Shown piece after piece: positions 46,088 to 55,746 of a DNA stretch of 64,000 bases (position 1 is its first letter; every line of letters begins with the position of its first letter). The position numbers and the translations under genes are program-made. This DNA is from Bacteroidota bacterium (GTDB taxonomy: Bacteria > Bacteroidota > Ignavibacteria > SZUA-365): positions 1 to 64,000 of the forward strand of contig QKAF01000009.1 of NCBI GenBank assembly GCA_003246455.1, written 5' to 3'. Under the pieces are notes generated by a model. The model was not told the origin of the DNA and ran no database searches. It worked only from the letters and a program-made list of their open reading frames with translations.

Positions 46088-46494
46088 TCTTCACCTCGAT
46101 AGTCGACGAAATTTTTTTCGGTTTCATAAAGCCGCACCTGGTGCAGCCGTCCCTGGGGAATATGGTCGACGAGCTCCCGCCATATTTCGATGGCGATGTT
46201 CTCCGCGGTCGGAATGACGCCGCGGAGGAAATCGACGTCGACGTTCAGATTCCTGTGGTCGACTTTCGCGATGACCCGCTGGATGATGACGTTCTTGAGC
46301 TGCTTGAGATCGACGACATACCCGGTATCCGGATCCACATCTCCGGCGACGGTAATCTCGACATAATAGTTATGGCCGTGGCCGGCAGGATTGTTGCACT
46401 TGCCGAACACCTCCTCGTTCCGCTCCTCGCTCCAGGCAGGATTGAACAGCCGGTGGGCGGAAGAGAAGTGCTCGCGTCGTGTGACATACATCAT
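46084..46494 (-). CDS. 6-pyruvoyl-tetrahydropterin synthase family protein
   Basis: 136 aa; [10 protein letters not shown]...[49 protein letters not shown]; overlaps folE start (ATGA). Confidence 0.93.
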   Translation of the reverse strand: MMYVTRREHFSSAHRLFNPAWSEERNEEVFGKCNNPAGHGHNYYVEITVAGDVDPDTGYVVDLKQLKNVIIQRVIAKVDHRNLNVDVDFLRGVIPTAENIAIEIWRELVDHIPQGRLHQVRLYETEKNFVDYRGEE

Positions 46495-46532
46495 GGGTGG
46501 ATCATCCTCAGGATGGAATTAGGTGCGTGTGG

Positions 46533-47111
46533 TCAGAACAGATCCCTGAGCAGACTGCCGCGGGTGTCCCCGTCAATCGCGACCTCGGCCGAACAGTGGT
46601 CGTGGCAGGCGCTGAGCCGCACCGGGACCGACGGGTTGGCGAACGCGGCGATCTGCGCGTCGGAAAATGCAAAGTGGATATAGAAAACATCTCCGGTGCA
46701 GAAGAGGGACTCGTCTTCGACATCGAAGCGTGCGGGGATGCGATCGTCGCCCACGAGCAGCGCAATGCAGCCGCGCGTGAGCCCCTGCATCCGTTTGATG
46801 GTATTGTCCACGTCCCGGTATTCCGGAATGCGCAGAATCAGCGTCGCGCTGAGTTCATTTTTACGCGGGATCAGCAGATTGAAGCAGCTGAGCTCGAGCG
46901 CGATCCTGTCCGGATGATCCGACTGATCGACGCGCAGCATCTCCTGCACCTGGAAGCGGACGGTTTCCCTGTTCTCGAAAATGACAACACAGGCGTCACT
47001 CAGCTCCATACGGCGCAGCTGCCGCAGTGCGTTCATGCGCATGCGGATCGCGGAGCGCTGCTGCTCGTAATCCTGGAGCGAAAGAATATCGGTGACGGCG
47101 AGTGCTTCCAT
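46533..47111 (-). CDS. DUF3501 family protein
   Basis: 192 aa; DILSLQDYEQQRSAIRMRMNALRQLRRMELSDACVVIFENRETVRFQVQEMLR is the DUF3501 pattern. Confidence 0.8.
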   Translation of the reverse strand: MEALAVTDILSLQDYEQQRSAIRMRMNALRQLRRMELSDACVVIFENRETVRFQVQEMLRVDQSDHPDRIALELSCFNLLIPRKNELSATLILRIPEYRDVDNTIKRMQGLTRGCIALLVGDDRIPARFDVEDESLFCTGDVFYIHFAFSDAQIAAFANPSVPVRLSACHDHCSAEVAIDGDTRGSLLRDLF

Positions 47112-47118
47112 GCGGACG

Positions 47119-47580
47119 TCATCCTTCCTCGATGGCGGCCAGCACCTGGTCGACGTGCCCTTTCACCCGGACCTTGTTCCAGATGCGGCTCACGACGCCC
47201 TTTTCATCGATCAGCACGGTCGTGCGCTCGATTCCCATATAGGTGCGGCCGTAGTTCTGTTTCTCCTTCCACACCCCGTACTTCTCCATCATCTCATGAC
47301 TTTCGTCGGTGAGGAGTTCGAAGGGAAGTTCATACTTGTCGCGGAATTTTTCATGCGAAGCGATGCTGTCGGCGCTCACGCCGAGCAACACGGCGCCGGC
47401 GGCCTGGACGCGCGCCATGCTGTCGCGGAAATCGCACGCTTCCTGCGTACAGCCGGGGGTATTGTCCTTCGGATAGAAATAGAGGACGACTTTCTTCCCT
47501 GTGAAATCCTTGAGGGCGATCTTTCGGCCGCTCACCGACGGCAGCGAAAACGCGGGTGCCTTCTTGCCAGTTTCGAGCAT
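47119..47580 (-). CDS. bcp: Thioredoxin-dependent peroxiredoxin, Bcp/PrxQ
   Basis: 153 aa; VVLYFYPKDNTPGCTQEACDFRDSMARV. Confidence 0.95.
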   Translation of the reverse strand: MLETGKKAPAFSLPSVSGRKIALKDFTGKKVVLYFYPKDNTPGCTQEACDFRDSMARVQAAGAVLLGVSADSIASHEKFRDKYELPFELLTDESHEMMEKYGVWKEKQNYGRTYMGIERTTVLIDEKGVVSRIWNKVRVKGHVDQVLAAIEEG

Positions 47581-47629
47581 GCAGTCTCCTGAAACGTCTG
47601 TTGAGTGATACCCGGCTTCGCGGGATGGA

Positions 47630-47664
47630 AAAAAGAGGAGGCCGCCCCGCGGGGGACAGCCTCC
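47630..47664 (-). terminator. Intrinsic terminator downstream of the second peroxiredoxin
   Basis: ggaggc (47637-47642) / gcctcc (47659-47664) with an A-run on the distal side (U-tract on minus strand). Confidence 0.55.
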
Positions 47665-47680
47665 ATTGTGTTTTACGTTG

Positions 47681-48151
47681 TCAGCCGAGCTTTTTCAGCT
47701 CTTCCTTGAGCGCCGCGTAATCCGGTTCGATGCCGGGCTTTTCCGCGATCCACTTGAAGCGGACGATACCGTCGGCGTCGAGAATGAACACCGAGCGCTG
47801 TGCGACGTCGTATCCCGTGACGCCTGCGAAATCCTTGAGCAGGATGTCATAGTTCTTGATTGTTTCGCGCGTGAAGTCCGACAGAAGGGGGAACTCCAGG
47901 TTGTGGCGTCCGGCGAAGCCGCCGTTGGCGAACGGGGAGTCGACGCTGATGCCGACGACGTTGGCATTCAGTTCGTTGAATTCCGCCATGGAATCGCGAA
48001 GCGAACACATCTCGCTGTCGCAGACGCCGGTGAAGGCGCCCGGGTAAAATGCGAGCACGGTGACGCGCCCTTTGAAATCATTAAGGGACTTTGCTTCTCT
48101 CTTGGTATCGAGAAGTGAAAAATCCGGTGCCGGGGATCCGATTTCGATCAT
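47681..48151 (-). CDS. Peroxiredoxin (AhpC/TSA-AhpE-like)
   Basis: 156 aa; VTVLAFYPGAFTGVCDSEMCSLRDSMAEF. Confidence 0.92.
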   Translation of the reverse strand: MIEIGSPAPDFSLLDTKREAKSLNDFKGRVTVLAFYPGAFTGVCDSEMCSLRDSMAEFNELNANVVGISVDSPFANGGFAGRHNLEFPLLSDFTRETIKNYDILLKDFAGVTGYDVAQRSVFILDADGIVRFKWIAEKPGIEPDYAALKEELKKLG

Positions 48152-48173
48152 GGTTGCTCCTGGGTGGAAGATA

Positions 48174-48374
48174 TTATTTTGCGCGGCATCCGATCTTGAG
48201 TGAAACCTGGTATTCGACCTCGTTCGCGTCGGTCACGCGACCGCGCATGGAAAGGACTTCGAACCAGGCCACATGATGCGTCTTGGCGGCTTCGTCGAGC
48301 CCTTCCTTGATCGCAGCTTCGATGTTTTCCGTTGAAATGCCGACGACTTCTTTGTACTCGAATGCAGATGGCAT
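48174..48374 (-). CDS. Dodecin family flavin-binding protein
   Basis: 66 aa; YKEVVGISTENIEAAIKEGLDEAAKTHHVAWFEVLSMRGRVTDANEVEYQVSLKIGCR. Confidence 0.93.
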   Translation of the reverse strand: MPSAFEYKEVVGISTENIEAAIKEGLDEAAKTHHVAWFEVLSMRGRVTDANEVEYQVSLKIGCRAK

Positions 48375-48434
48375 TGTTACTCCTCACAAAAAAGATAAAC
48401 ATGAATCGGTCTGCTGACGTTCCAGCGACCGCAA

Positions 48435-50597
48435 TTATTCTTCGGTATTGTAGTACATGTTGACGTAGTCCGACACCATGCGGTCGGTATTGAACTGCGG
48501 GATGAGCGTCTCCATCGAATTGCGGATGCGCTGAATCCACTTCCGGGGAATTCCGAATTCGTCGCGATCGTAAAATTCGGGGATTACCTCCTTCTCGAGT
48601 ATCGTGTAGAGGAATTCCGCGTCGTTGGCGTCCTGCTGCTCCTGGTCCTCGAGATTCGCGTCGTCGCCGATGCTCCAGCCGTTGGAACCGTTGTAGCCTT
48701 CACGCCACCACCCGTCCTGGATGCTCAGGTTGAGGCCGCCGTGGATCACGATCTTCATCCCGCTCGTCCCGCTCGCCTCCATCGGCCGGCGGGGATTGTT
48801 GAGCCAGATGTCGACGCCCGAAATCATGTGCCGCGCAACGTTGATGTCGTAGTTTTCGAGGAAAACGACCTTGCCGAACAGCGCGGGATTCTTGCTGTAG
48901 CCGACGATCTCCTGGATGTACTGCTTGCCCATGTCGTCCCGGGGGTGCGCTTTCCCGGCGAAGACCAGCTGTACGGGACGGTCCGGATGGTTGATCATTT
49001 CGACGACGCGCGCGAACTCCTTGAAAAACAGCGGCGCGCGTTTATACGTCGCGAACCGCCGCGCGAAGCCGATGGTCAGGGCATCCGGGTTCAGGATGCC
49101 GTCCTGGGCGACGCTGTAATCGGCGCCGGACCGCTGGAACTGATGCCGCATGATGCGGCGGACGTACTCGATCAGATCGCGGCGCAGGCCGTACCGCAGC
49201 GCCCAGAGATCCTCGTCGGGGATGAGTTCCGGATCGGACACCTGCGTCCAGATCGCCTGCTTCTTCAGATAGTAGATCCACTTGGCGCCAAGGTGCTTGT
49301 GCCAGAACTGGCGGGTGCGGTTCGCCATCCACCCGAGGATATGCACTCCGTTGGTGATGTGGCCGATCGGCACCTGCGATGGATCGCTGACGTTGAAAAA
49401 TCCTGCCCACATCTCCCGGCTCACCTGCCCGTGCAGCTCGCTGACGCCGTTCGCGGCGCGCGACATTTTCAGTGCCAGCACGGTCATGCAGAAACTTTCG
49501 GCGCTGTCGTCGCGGTGTTCGCGGCCGTACGAGAGCAGGTCGTGGTGTTCGAGCCCGAGGCTCTGCCGGAACCCCAGCATAAGGTGATCGAGCAGATCAG
49601 GGGTGAACCGGTCGTGCCCCGCCGGGACGGGGGTATGGGTCGTGAACACGCATTTCCTGCGGACCCACTCCTCTGCGGCCTCGCGCGCGTCACCGCGGGA
49701 GAGCCGCTCACGCAGGAGTTCGAGCGTCAGAAACGCACTGTGCCCCTCGTTCATGTGATACACGGTGGGATACCTGTCGAGCTGCCGCAGATAGCGCACG
49801 CCGCCGATCCCCAGGATGATTTCCTGCATGACGCGCGTCGTGCTGTCGCCGCCGTAAACGCGAGCCGTGATTTCGCGGTAATGCAGATCATTTTCCGGCC
49901 GGTTCGTGTCGAGCAAGTAGATCACGGCGCGGCCGACGTTGACCCGGTAGGCGTGGAATGTCACGATGCTGTGCCCGATCTCCACCGATGCGGTGATCGG
50001 ATTGCCGGCGTCGTCCGTGACGAGGGCAACCGGGAGATTCTTCGGGTCCACGAGCGGATAACTTTCATGCTGCCAGCCGTCGGGTCCAAGAGTCTGCTGG
50101 AAATACCCGTTGCGGTAGAACAGGCTGACGCCGATGAAGGGCACCCCCAGATCGCTCGCCGACTTCGTGTGATCCCCGGCCAGAACGCCGAGACCGCCTG
50201 AATAGATCGGGAGACACTCGTGGAGACCGAACTCCGCGCTGAAGTAGGCAATCAGCCGCCCGTCGGGTCCCTGGGTATGCACGTTGTACCACGTGTCTTC
50301 CTTCGCCATGTACGCGTCGAATTCCTGGATGACGTCCTCGACGAACTCGAGGAACTCCCTCTCGCACAGCCGCGCCTGCAGTTCCTCGTTCGATATCGAC
50401 AGGAGAACGGCGACGGCATTGTGGTTCGACGATCGCCACTTTCGCTCGGAGAGCGCCTTGAAGATGTCCTGTGCCTTGGGGTTCCAGGTCCACCAGAGAT
50501 TGTATGCCAGACGGTGCAGACCCTCTATCGCCTGCGCCGTGCGCTGCATGAATGCTGCATTCATTGGAAAAGCCTCGATTCTTGCTTGTGAAATCAT
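48435..50597 (-). CDS. glgP: Alpha-glucan (glycogen/starch) phosphorylase
   Basis: LAYNLWWTWNPKAQDIF, GVRYLRQLDRYPTVYHMNEGHSAFLTLE, PLP region RRPMEASGTSGMKIVIHGGLNLSIQDGWW. ORF track start 50828 probably too long; start 50597 or 50564. Confidence 0.92.
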   Translation of the reverse strand: MISQARIEAFPMNAAFMQRTAQAIEGLHRLAYNLWWTWNPKAQDIFKALSERKWRSSNHNAVAVLLSISNEELQARLCEREFLEFVEDVIQEFDAYMAKEDTWYNVHTQGPDGRLIAYFSAEFGLHECLPIYSGGLGVLAGDHTKSASDLGVPFIGVSLFYRNGYFQQTLGPDGWQHESYPLVDPKNLPVALVTDDAGNPITASVEIGHSIVTFHAYRVNVGRAVIYLLDTNRPENDLHYREITARVYGGDSTTRVMQEIILGIGGVRYLRQLDRYPTVYHMNEGHSAFLTLELLRERLSRGDAREAAEEWVRRKCVFTTHTPVPAGHDRFTPDLLDHLMLGFRQSLGLEHHDLLSYGREHRDDSAESFCMTVLALKMSRAANGVSELHGQVSREMWAGFFNVSDPSQVPIGHITNGVHILGWMANRTRQFWHKHLGAKWIYYLKKQAIWTQVSDPELIPDEDLWALRYGLRRDLIEYVRRIMRHQFQRSGADYSVAQDGILNPDALTIGFARRFATYKRAPLFFKEFARVVEMINHPDRPVQLVFAGKAHPRDDMGKQYIQEIVGYSKNPALFGKVVFLENYDINVARHMISGVDIWLNNPRRPMEASGTSGMKIVIHGGLNLSIQDGWWREGYNGSNGWSIGDDANLEDQEQQDANDAEFLYTILEKEVIPEFYDRDEFGIPRKWIQRIRNSMETLIPQFNTDRMVSDYVNMYYNTEE

Positions 50598-50857
50598 GTC
50601 CGTCCCGGCCTGCAAAACGGAATACGGGCCGTCGCCCTCTTGCCGTCGTACGCCGGCTTCCGCGTGTTCGCGCTTCGCTCTGAACAGGGGATCCGGTGAA
50701 TAATCGGTACAGATAGAGCAAAATAGCGGGACCGGCCTGAAGTTCCAACACACAACCGCCCGATGAAATTCCTCAAGGAATGAGATGCCTGTCCGGCGGT
50801 CTCTCCCGCCGCCGATCCCCGGCGACAATGCGAATGATTGCGGCGAATGTTCCCGCG

Positions 50858-52351
50858 TCAGGGGGTGATGTTCGCGGATTGATTCGCGGAACTGCGGGGA
50901 TTCTGAAACAGCAGATTATCCGCTCGCAATGTCCGGCGTATCATCATGACGCCGTCCGGATCCTTCAGCGCCGTGAAGGCCTCCGCCAGGGATGCCGCGA
51001 GGGAATCCCGAAGGATGCGGCGTTCCTCCCCGGCCGCAAGCTGCAGCCATGCATGCTGCGTGAACATCGTTCCGAGCAGCGACCGCACCCGGCGCGCGTC
51101 ATCGCGGTGCTGCCGCGCTTCTGCGAGCGCCCGGCGTATCCGTGTCTCCGCGCGCTCGGCGTCGCCTCCTTTCCCCGCATAGTTCATCCCGCGAACGGCA
51201 TGCACGGCGTCAGGATCCGGGGCTTCGCGCTCGATCCGGCTGCGGAATCGGCTTCGCAGCGTCACGGCGATCATGGACGGGGCACGGGCCACACCCGCGT
51301 CGTTGAGGAGGTAGACGATCCCGCGGCACTGCACCGCGGTGAGATTCGTGCGGACGAGGTCCAGGCCGGCCCGGAGGATCAAATCCCCTGTCGCTCCTTC
51401 GAGCATGGGGAGAATGCGCAGGATGGCACTGCGGATGAACAGTCCCTGATTGTAGCAGCGGTCATGATCTCCGAACTGGTACCCTTTCCGCTGGCGCAGC
51501 GCCTGGAGTTCCGCGCCCGGGTTCTCGAATCCGAGGAGTTCCAGGGCCCCGAAGGCATCGGAAAACCCGATCTCCACGAAGTACGGAACGCTGTCGCGCT
51601 GGCACATTCGGGCGACGCGCCGCTGCAATTCGGCACGTCCCCGCGCCGCGCGCACGTTCGAAATGATATTCGAGGCTTCGTTCTTGTATCCGAGATCGGA
51701 ATACGTTCCGCGCGGAATGCTCGTGATGCGAACGAGCGGAGCGTCAAAATCGACTGTCAGGAGATGCAGTGCGTCCGCCCGACCGCGTTCCCTCCCGAGA
51801 CGGCTGTCGAGACCGATGAGCAGAATGTCGAGCGTGCGTGTCGAGGGACGCGGCAGTCCACGAAGGACATCATCCGCGTACTCGGGAAGGGGCGGCGGCA
51901 GCGCGGCGGGCGGCGCGGCCGGCGCGATCGTCTCGCGGCCGGTCCCAACGGAATCACTACGGGCCGACGGCGCGGAATCGCCACGCACGGCGAGGGAAGC
52001 CGATGAGCCCCCCGAGACTTCCTCTCCCTGCAGCATCGGAGGCATGGCACTGCTGTCGAACAGTCGCATGACCGCTTCCTTTGCTTCCTCCCTGAACCCG
52101 GGCTGGAGTTCCGCATGCACCGTATTGATGGAGACGGCGGCGGACCGAACGACCTCGCGGGCGGCGCGCCGTCCGACTTCCGCGGGATCCGGGGGTGCGT
52201 ACCGTTCGGGACCGACATGGGACAGGATTGCCCAGGCGGTAAAGAACGCGGCCACCGACCCCGTTGCCATAAGCGCGTGACGGAGCAGGCGGCGCCTCCG
52301 CTGCCGGCGCAGCAGATACTGTCGATGCCGTTCAAAGGTGTTCATGCACAC
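50858..52351 (-). CDS. LytR-CpsA-Psr (LCP)-like membrane-anchored protein
   Basis: TM near N-terminus; LDILLIGLDSRLGRERGRADALHLLTVDFDAPLVRITSIPRGTYSDLG matches the LCP core. Confidence 0.65.
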   Translation of the reverse strand: MCMNTFERHRQYLLRRQRRRRLLRHALMATGSVAAFFTAWAILSHVGPERYAPPDPAEVGRRAAREVVRSAAVSINTVHAELQPGFREEAKEAVMRLFDSSAMPPMLQGEEVSGGSSASLAVRGDSAPSARSDSVGTGRETIAPAAPPAALPPPLPEYADDVLRGLPRPSTRTLDILLIGLDSRLGRERGRADALHLLTVDFDAPLVRITSIPRGTYSDLGYKNEASNIISNVRAARGRAELQRRVARMCQRDSVPYFVEIGFSDAFGALELLGFENPGAELQALRQRKGYQFGDHDRCYNQGLFIRSAILRILPMLEGATGDLILRAGLDLVRTNLTAVQCRGIVYLLNDAGVARAPSMIAVTLRSRFRSRIEREAPDPDAVHAVRGMNYAGKGGDAERAETRIRRALAEARQHRDDARRVRSLLGTMFTQHAWLQLAAGEERRILRDSLAASLAEAFTALKDPDGVMMIRRTLRADNLLFQNPRSSANQSANITP

Positions 52352-52393
52352 CGGTATTCGGTCCGGTTCACGGACCCTGCGAAAAGAAAGACG

Positions 52394-55300
52394 CTATTGC
52401 GTGGTGTAGTAGACGATTTTCTGGCCGATTTTGAGGAACTCACCCAGGTCATTCCACTCGACGAGGCGCGACACCGGAATGCCGAGCGAACGGGAAATGC
52501 TGTTGAGTGTCTCCCCTTTGACGACCACATGCTCATGACGTACCCCGTTTTCAGGGGTCGCCGGTGCTGCCTGGGCGCCTTTGTCCGCGCCGGCGGGTTT
52601 CGCGACTGTCCGTCCCTGGACTTTCACGCTCGTACGTACGGCGGCGTCCTGACGCAGTTCCCCGGCGGGCGTCCGTGCGGGCGCTTCCGCGGCGGCACTG
52701 TCGGCCTTCAGCGAGACGCTTTTCGCAGCGGTGCCGCTGGCAGGATTCTTCGCGACCGGCGTCTCTGCATGCGATCCGGGCTGCGATTCCGAATCCGGAC
52801 CGACCACCTTCAGTTTCTGCCCGACGCTGAGGCTGCTCGACTTCAACCCGTTGATCTTCTTGAGCTGATCGACGGACAGACCGGCTGCACGGGCGATGCG
52901 GTAAAGATTGTCGCCGGGCTGCACTGTGTATACGCCGTCGACGGCTGCCAGCCCGCTGGCCGGATCGTCCTTAACCACCGGATCCGGCTGCGTGGCTGCC
53001 GGGGCGGCCTTCGTCTCTTCCGCTGCAGTCTTCGTGTCAGCAGGCGTCGACGCGTCCGATCCGGGAACGGGTTTGGCCGGCGCTGCCTTGGCCGGAGCCG
53101 CTTTCTTCTCAGCCGGAGCAGCCTTCTTTTCTGCTGGCACGGCTTTCGTTTCTGCTGCCGCCGTTTTCCCGGGCACGGGAGCGGCCTTCGCGGCAGGGGC
53201 GACATCCGTGCTGTTTTCCTTCGCGACCGCCGGAGCAGCCCGGCGCACGATCAGCTTCTGTCCGACCTGGATATTCGGATTCGGCATCGCATTCCACTGC
53301 ATGAGGTCGTCGACCGACACGGCGTGCATCACCGCAATGCGGTAAAGGGTCTCGCCCTTGCCCACGGTGTAGACCGAATCTTCCTGGACAGCAGTGCGCT
53401 GTGCCGGTGCCGCTTTCACGACCGCGGGCTTTGCCGCATTCTTCTCCGCCTGCGGAGCTGCAGCGTCGGCTTTGCGCTTGCCGCTGCCGGGTTTCTCCTG
53501 CGCTGCCGTTTCCGGACTTGTTCCCGCGGCGTCGGACTGCACCTTGAGCGTGCTGCCGCTGGCGATGCGCGTACTCTTGAGTCCGTTCCACTCCATGAGG
53601 TTCTGTATCGTCACGTTGAACGCGTCCGCGATGCTCGCCAGAGTCTCTCCCCGCTGCACGGTATGCTCAAACGTCGATGCGCCGGCGCCCGCTTCGATTC
53701 CGGTGGCGGGACCGTGCACACTGGCCTGCGACGCGTACCCGGCCGCACTGCTCGTGGCGCTGCCGCCGGGGGCCGCGGTGCTCTCTGCCGGGTGAAGTTC
53801 GGCCAGCAGCGGTGCTTCATCCTCCACGGGCTGATCCTTTTTCACCCACACGTCCATCGTCTTTCCCGCGATGAGGCGATCATCGGAAGCCATGCCGTTC
53901 CATGTCATCAGGTCCGCGACCGTCACGCCGAAATTCCTGGCGAGTCCGCCGAGGGTCATGCCGTTTTCCACCTTGATCGTCAGCTTCTGCCGTCCGTTGG
54001 TGCGCGCTGTCGGATCGGCTTCACTGTCGGGGTTGGCGATGTTGTCCATGGCGACCTTGATCGACGAGGTCGTCGTGACCTGCTTTTTCGGGATCCGGAG
54101 TATCTCCCCGATGCGCAGATGCCGCGCGCTGTTCAGTTCGTTGGTCTTGACGATCTGCCCGACCGAGACGTTGTACTTCTTCGCGATCTTGTACAGGTTG
54201 TCGCCGCGCTTGACCTTGTAATCGACGATCACGGTTTCCGTGGTGCTGCGCACCTCCACCTTGCCGATGTTGGCGGCGAAGGTTGCGGAGCGTCCCTTCG
54301 GAATACGCAGATCGAACGGCCGCGGCGGTGTCAGCGGCTGCAGCAGGGTCGGATTGAGCAGCTGCATCTCTTCCTCGCTGCTTCCGACCACAAGTGCGAG
54401 GTCCTTTATCTGATAGGGTTTGTCGGTGCTGACGACATCAAACTCGAGCGGACGCTCCATCTCGATCGAGGCGAAATCGTACTCTTTGGGATCGAGCGCC
54501 ACGATCGCCGCCGCGATGAACCGCGGGACATAGTTCTGGGTCTCACGCGGCAGGTAGGGGCGCACTTCCCAGTACGACGGGTTCGTTTTGCCCGATTTCT
54601 TGATGGCGCGCGAAATCCGTCCCGCGCCGGCATTGTACGCGGCAAGCGCGAGATGCCAGTCGTTGAACCGATTGTAGAGATCGCGCAGATGCCGCGCGGC
54701 CGCGCGGGTCGCTTTCTCGGGATCGCAGCGGTCATCGGTGTGCCAATCCCCTTTCAGCCCGTACATTTCACCCGTCGATTTCAGAAACTGCCACAGCCCG
54801 ACGCAGGCCGCCCACGACCGCGCGACGGGATTGACGCCGCTTTCGATCATCGAGAGGAAAATGATTTCGTCGGGCATTCCCTCTTCTTTCAGAATCGGGC
54901 GCATAACGGGGAAATACCTGCCGGAGCGTTCGATCCACTTCACGAAATGCTTGCGCATCTTGGTGGTGAAATAGATGATGTTCTTTTCTACCTCCGTGTT
55001 CAGCGGGAGCGGGATCGTGGTCGCAGGGGGCTCCTTGAAAGCGATCTGCGAGAGGTCGATCGTATCGGCTTCCGCCGCGTCGTCGGCGAGCGATGCCAGG
55101 GCGGACATCGGCACGTCGATTTCCGACTGCTCGATGGTCGTCGCGCAGGCGCGGTACAGGGCACGCAGGCGCGCCGAAAGTTCGGTGTACGTCGCGTCCT
55201 CGTCGATCTCGGGGAGATAACTGGCGCGGTCCAGTTTTTCACTGGCCTGTGTACACTGATCGATGGAGGTCAGCGTGTCGCCGTTCTCCAGCGCCTTCGC

Positions 55301-55591
55301 CGCAAGCACGATGTGCATGCGCGCGCGGTCGAGCAGGGGTTCCTTATCGATGGCGCTCACGTCCAGCGGCGGCGGCGCACCGTCGAGCGTAAGCTCGGGG
55401 CGCGGCAGGAACGGAGCGGAGGGATCGGGAGCAAGCGTGTCGAGAAGCGCAGCGGTCGACAGGCTGTCGTCGGCGCGTTCTTCCTTCGTCAATTCCCCCT
55501 GGGAGGAACAGGCGGCGGCGAACGCAGCGATGAGACCAGCGAGCAAAACGGATGAGATTCCCCGCGAGCGGAACACGTCGATCGAAAACAT
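52394..55591 (-). CDS. MltD-like lytic transglycosylase lipoprotein with six LysM repeats
   Basis: Lipobox [11 protein letters not shown] after [14 protein letters not shown] domain [35 protein letters not shown]...[12 protein letters not shown]; six LysM units (e.g. [29 protein letters not shown]). Confidence 0.93.
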   Translation of the reverse strand: MFSIDVFRSRGISSVLLAGLIAAFAAACSSQGELTKEERADDSLSTAALLDTLAPDPSAPFLPRPELTLDGAPPPLDVSAIDKEPLLDRARMHIVLAAKALENGDTLTSIDQCTQASEKLDRASYLPEIDEDATYTELSARLRALYRACATTIEQSEIDVPMSALASLADDAAEADTIDLSQIAFKEPPATTIPLPLNTEVEKNIIYFTTKMRKHFVKWIERSGRYFPVMRPILKEEGMPDEIIFLSMIESGVNPVARSWAACVGLWQFLKSTGEMYGLKGDWHTDDRCDPEKATRAAARHLRDLYNRFNDWHLALAAYNAGAGRISRAIKKSGKTNPSYWEVRPYLPRETQNYVPRFIAAAIVALDPKEYDFASIEMERPLEFDVVSTDKPYQIKDLALVVGSSEEEMQLLNPTLLQPLTPPRPFDLRIPKGRSATFAANIGKVEVRSTTETVIVDYKVKRGDNLYKIAKKYNVSVGQIVKTNELNSARHLRIGEILRIPKKQVTTTSSIKVAMDNIANPDSEADPTARTNGRQKLTIKVENGMTLGGLARNFGVTVADLMTWNGMASDDRLIAGKTMDVWVKKDQPVEDEAPLLAELHPAESTAAPGGSATSSAAGYASQASVHGPATGIEAGAGASTFEHTVQRGETLASIADAFNVTIQNLMEWNGLKSTRIASGSTLKVQSDAAGTSPETAAQEKPGSGKRKADAAAPQAEKNAAKPAVVKAAPAQRTAVQEDSVYTVGKGETLYRIAVMHAVSVDDLMQWNAMPNPNIQVGQKLIVRRAAPAVAKENSTDVAPAAKAAPVPGKTAAAETKAVPAEKKAAPAEKKAAPAKAAPAKPVPGSDASTPADTKTAAEETKAAPAATQPDPVVKDDPASGLAAVDGVYTVQPGDNLYRIARAAGLSVDQLKKINGLKSSSLSVGQKLKVVGPDSESQPGSHAETPVAKNPASGTAAKSVSLKADSAAAEAPARTPAGELRQDAAVRTSVKVQGRTVAKPAGADKGAQAAPATPENGVRHEHVVVKGETLNSISRSLGIPVSRLVEWNDLGEFLKIGQKIVYYTTQ

Positions 55592-55746
55592 ACAACCTCG
55601 GGTCGGGTGGATGGAGGACTCGCCGCGAGCCGTTCCGGCCGGCGGCGATGTGATCATCCGGCGTCGTTCACCGAATCTGAATCAGCAGGAAACCTACGAA
55701 TGTATCTTGAGAAAATCAATGAAATGAATGCCGTAAGATATTGGAA

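Noticed and set aside
52115-55555. 1146-aa ORF on plus strand
   Set aside because: Entirely antisense to the MltD-like/LysM gene and the 5' end of the LCP gene; Arg/His/Gly-rich, no recognisable domain. GC-driven shadow ORF.
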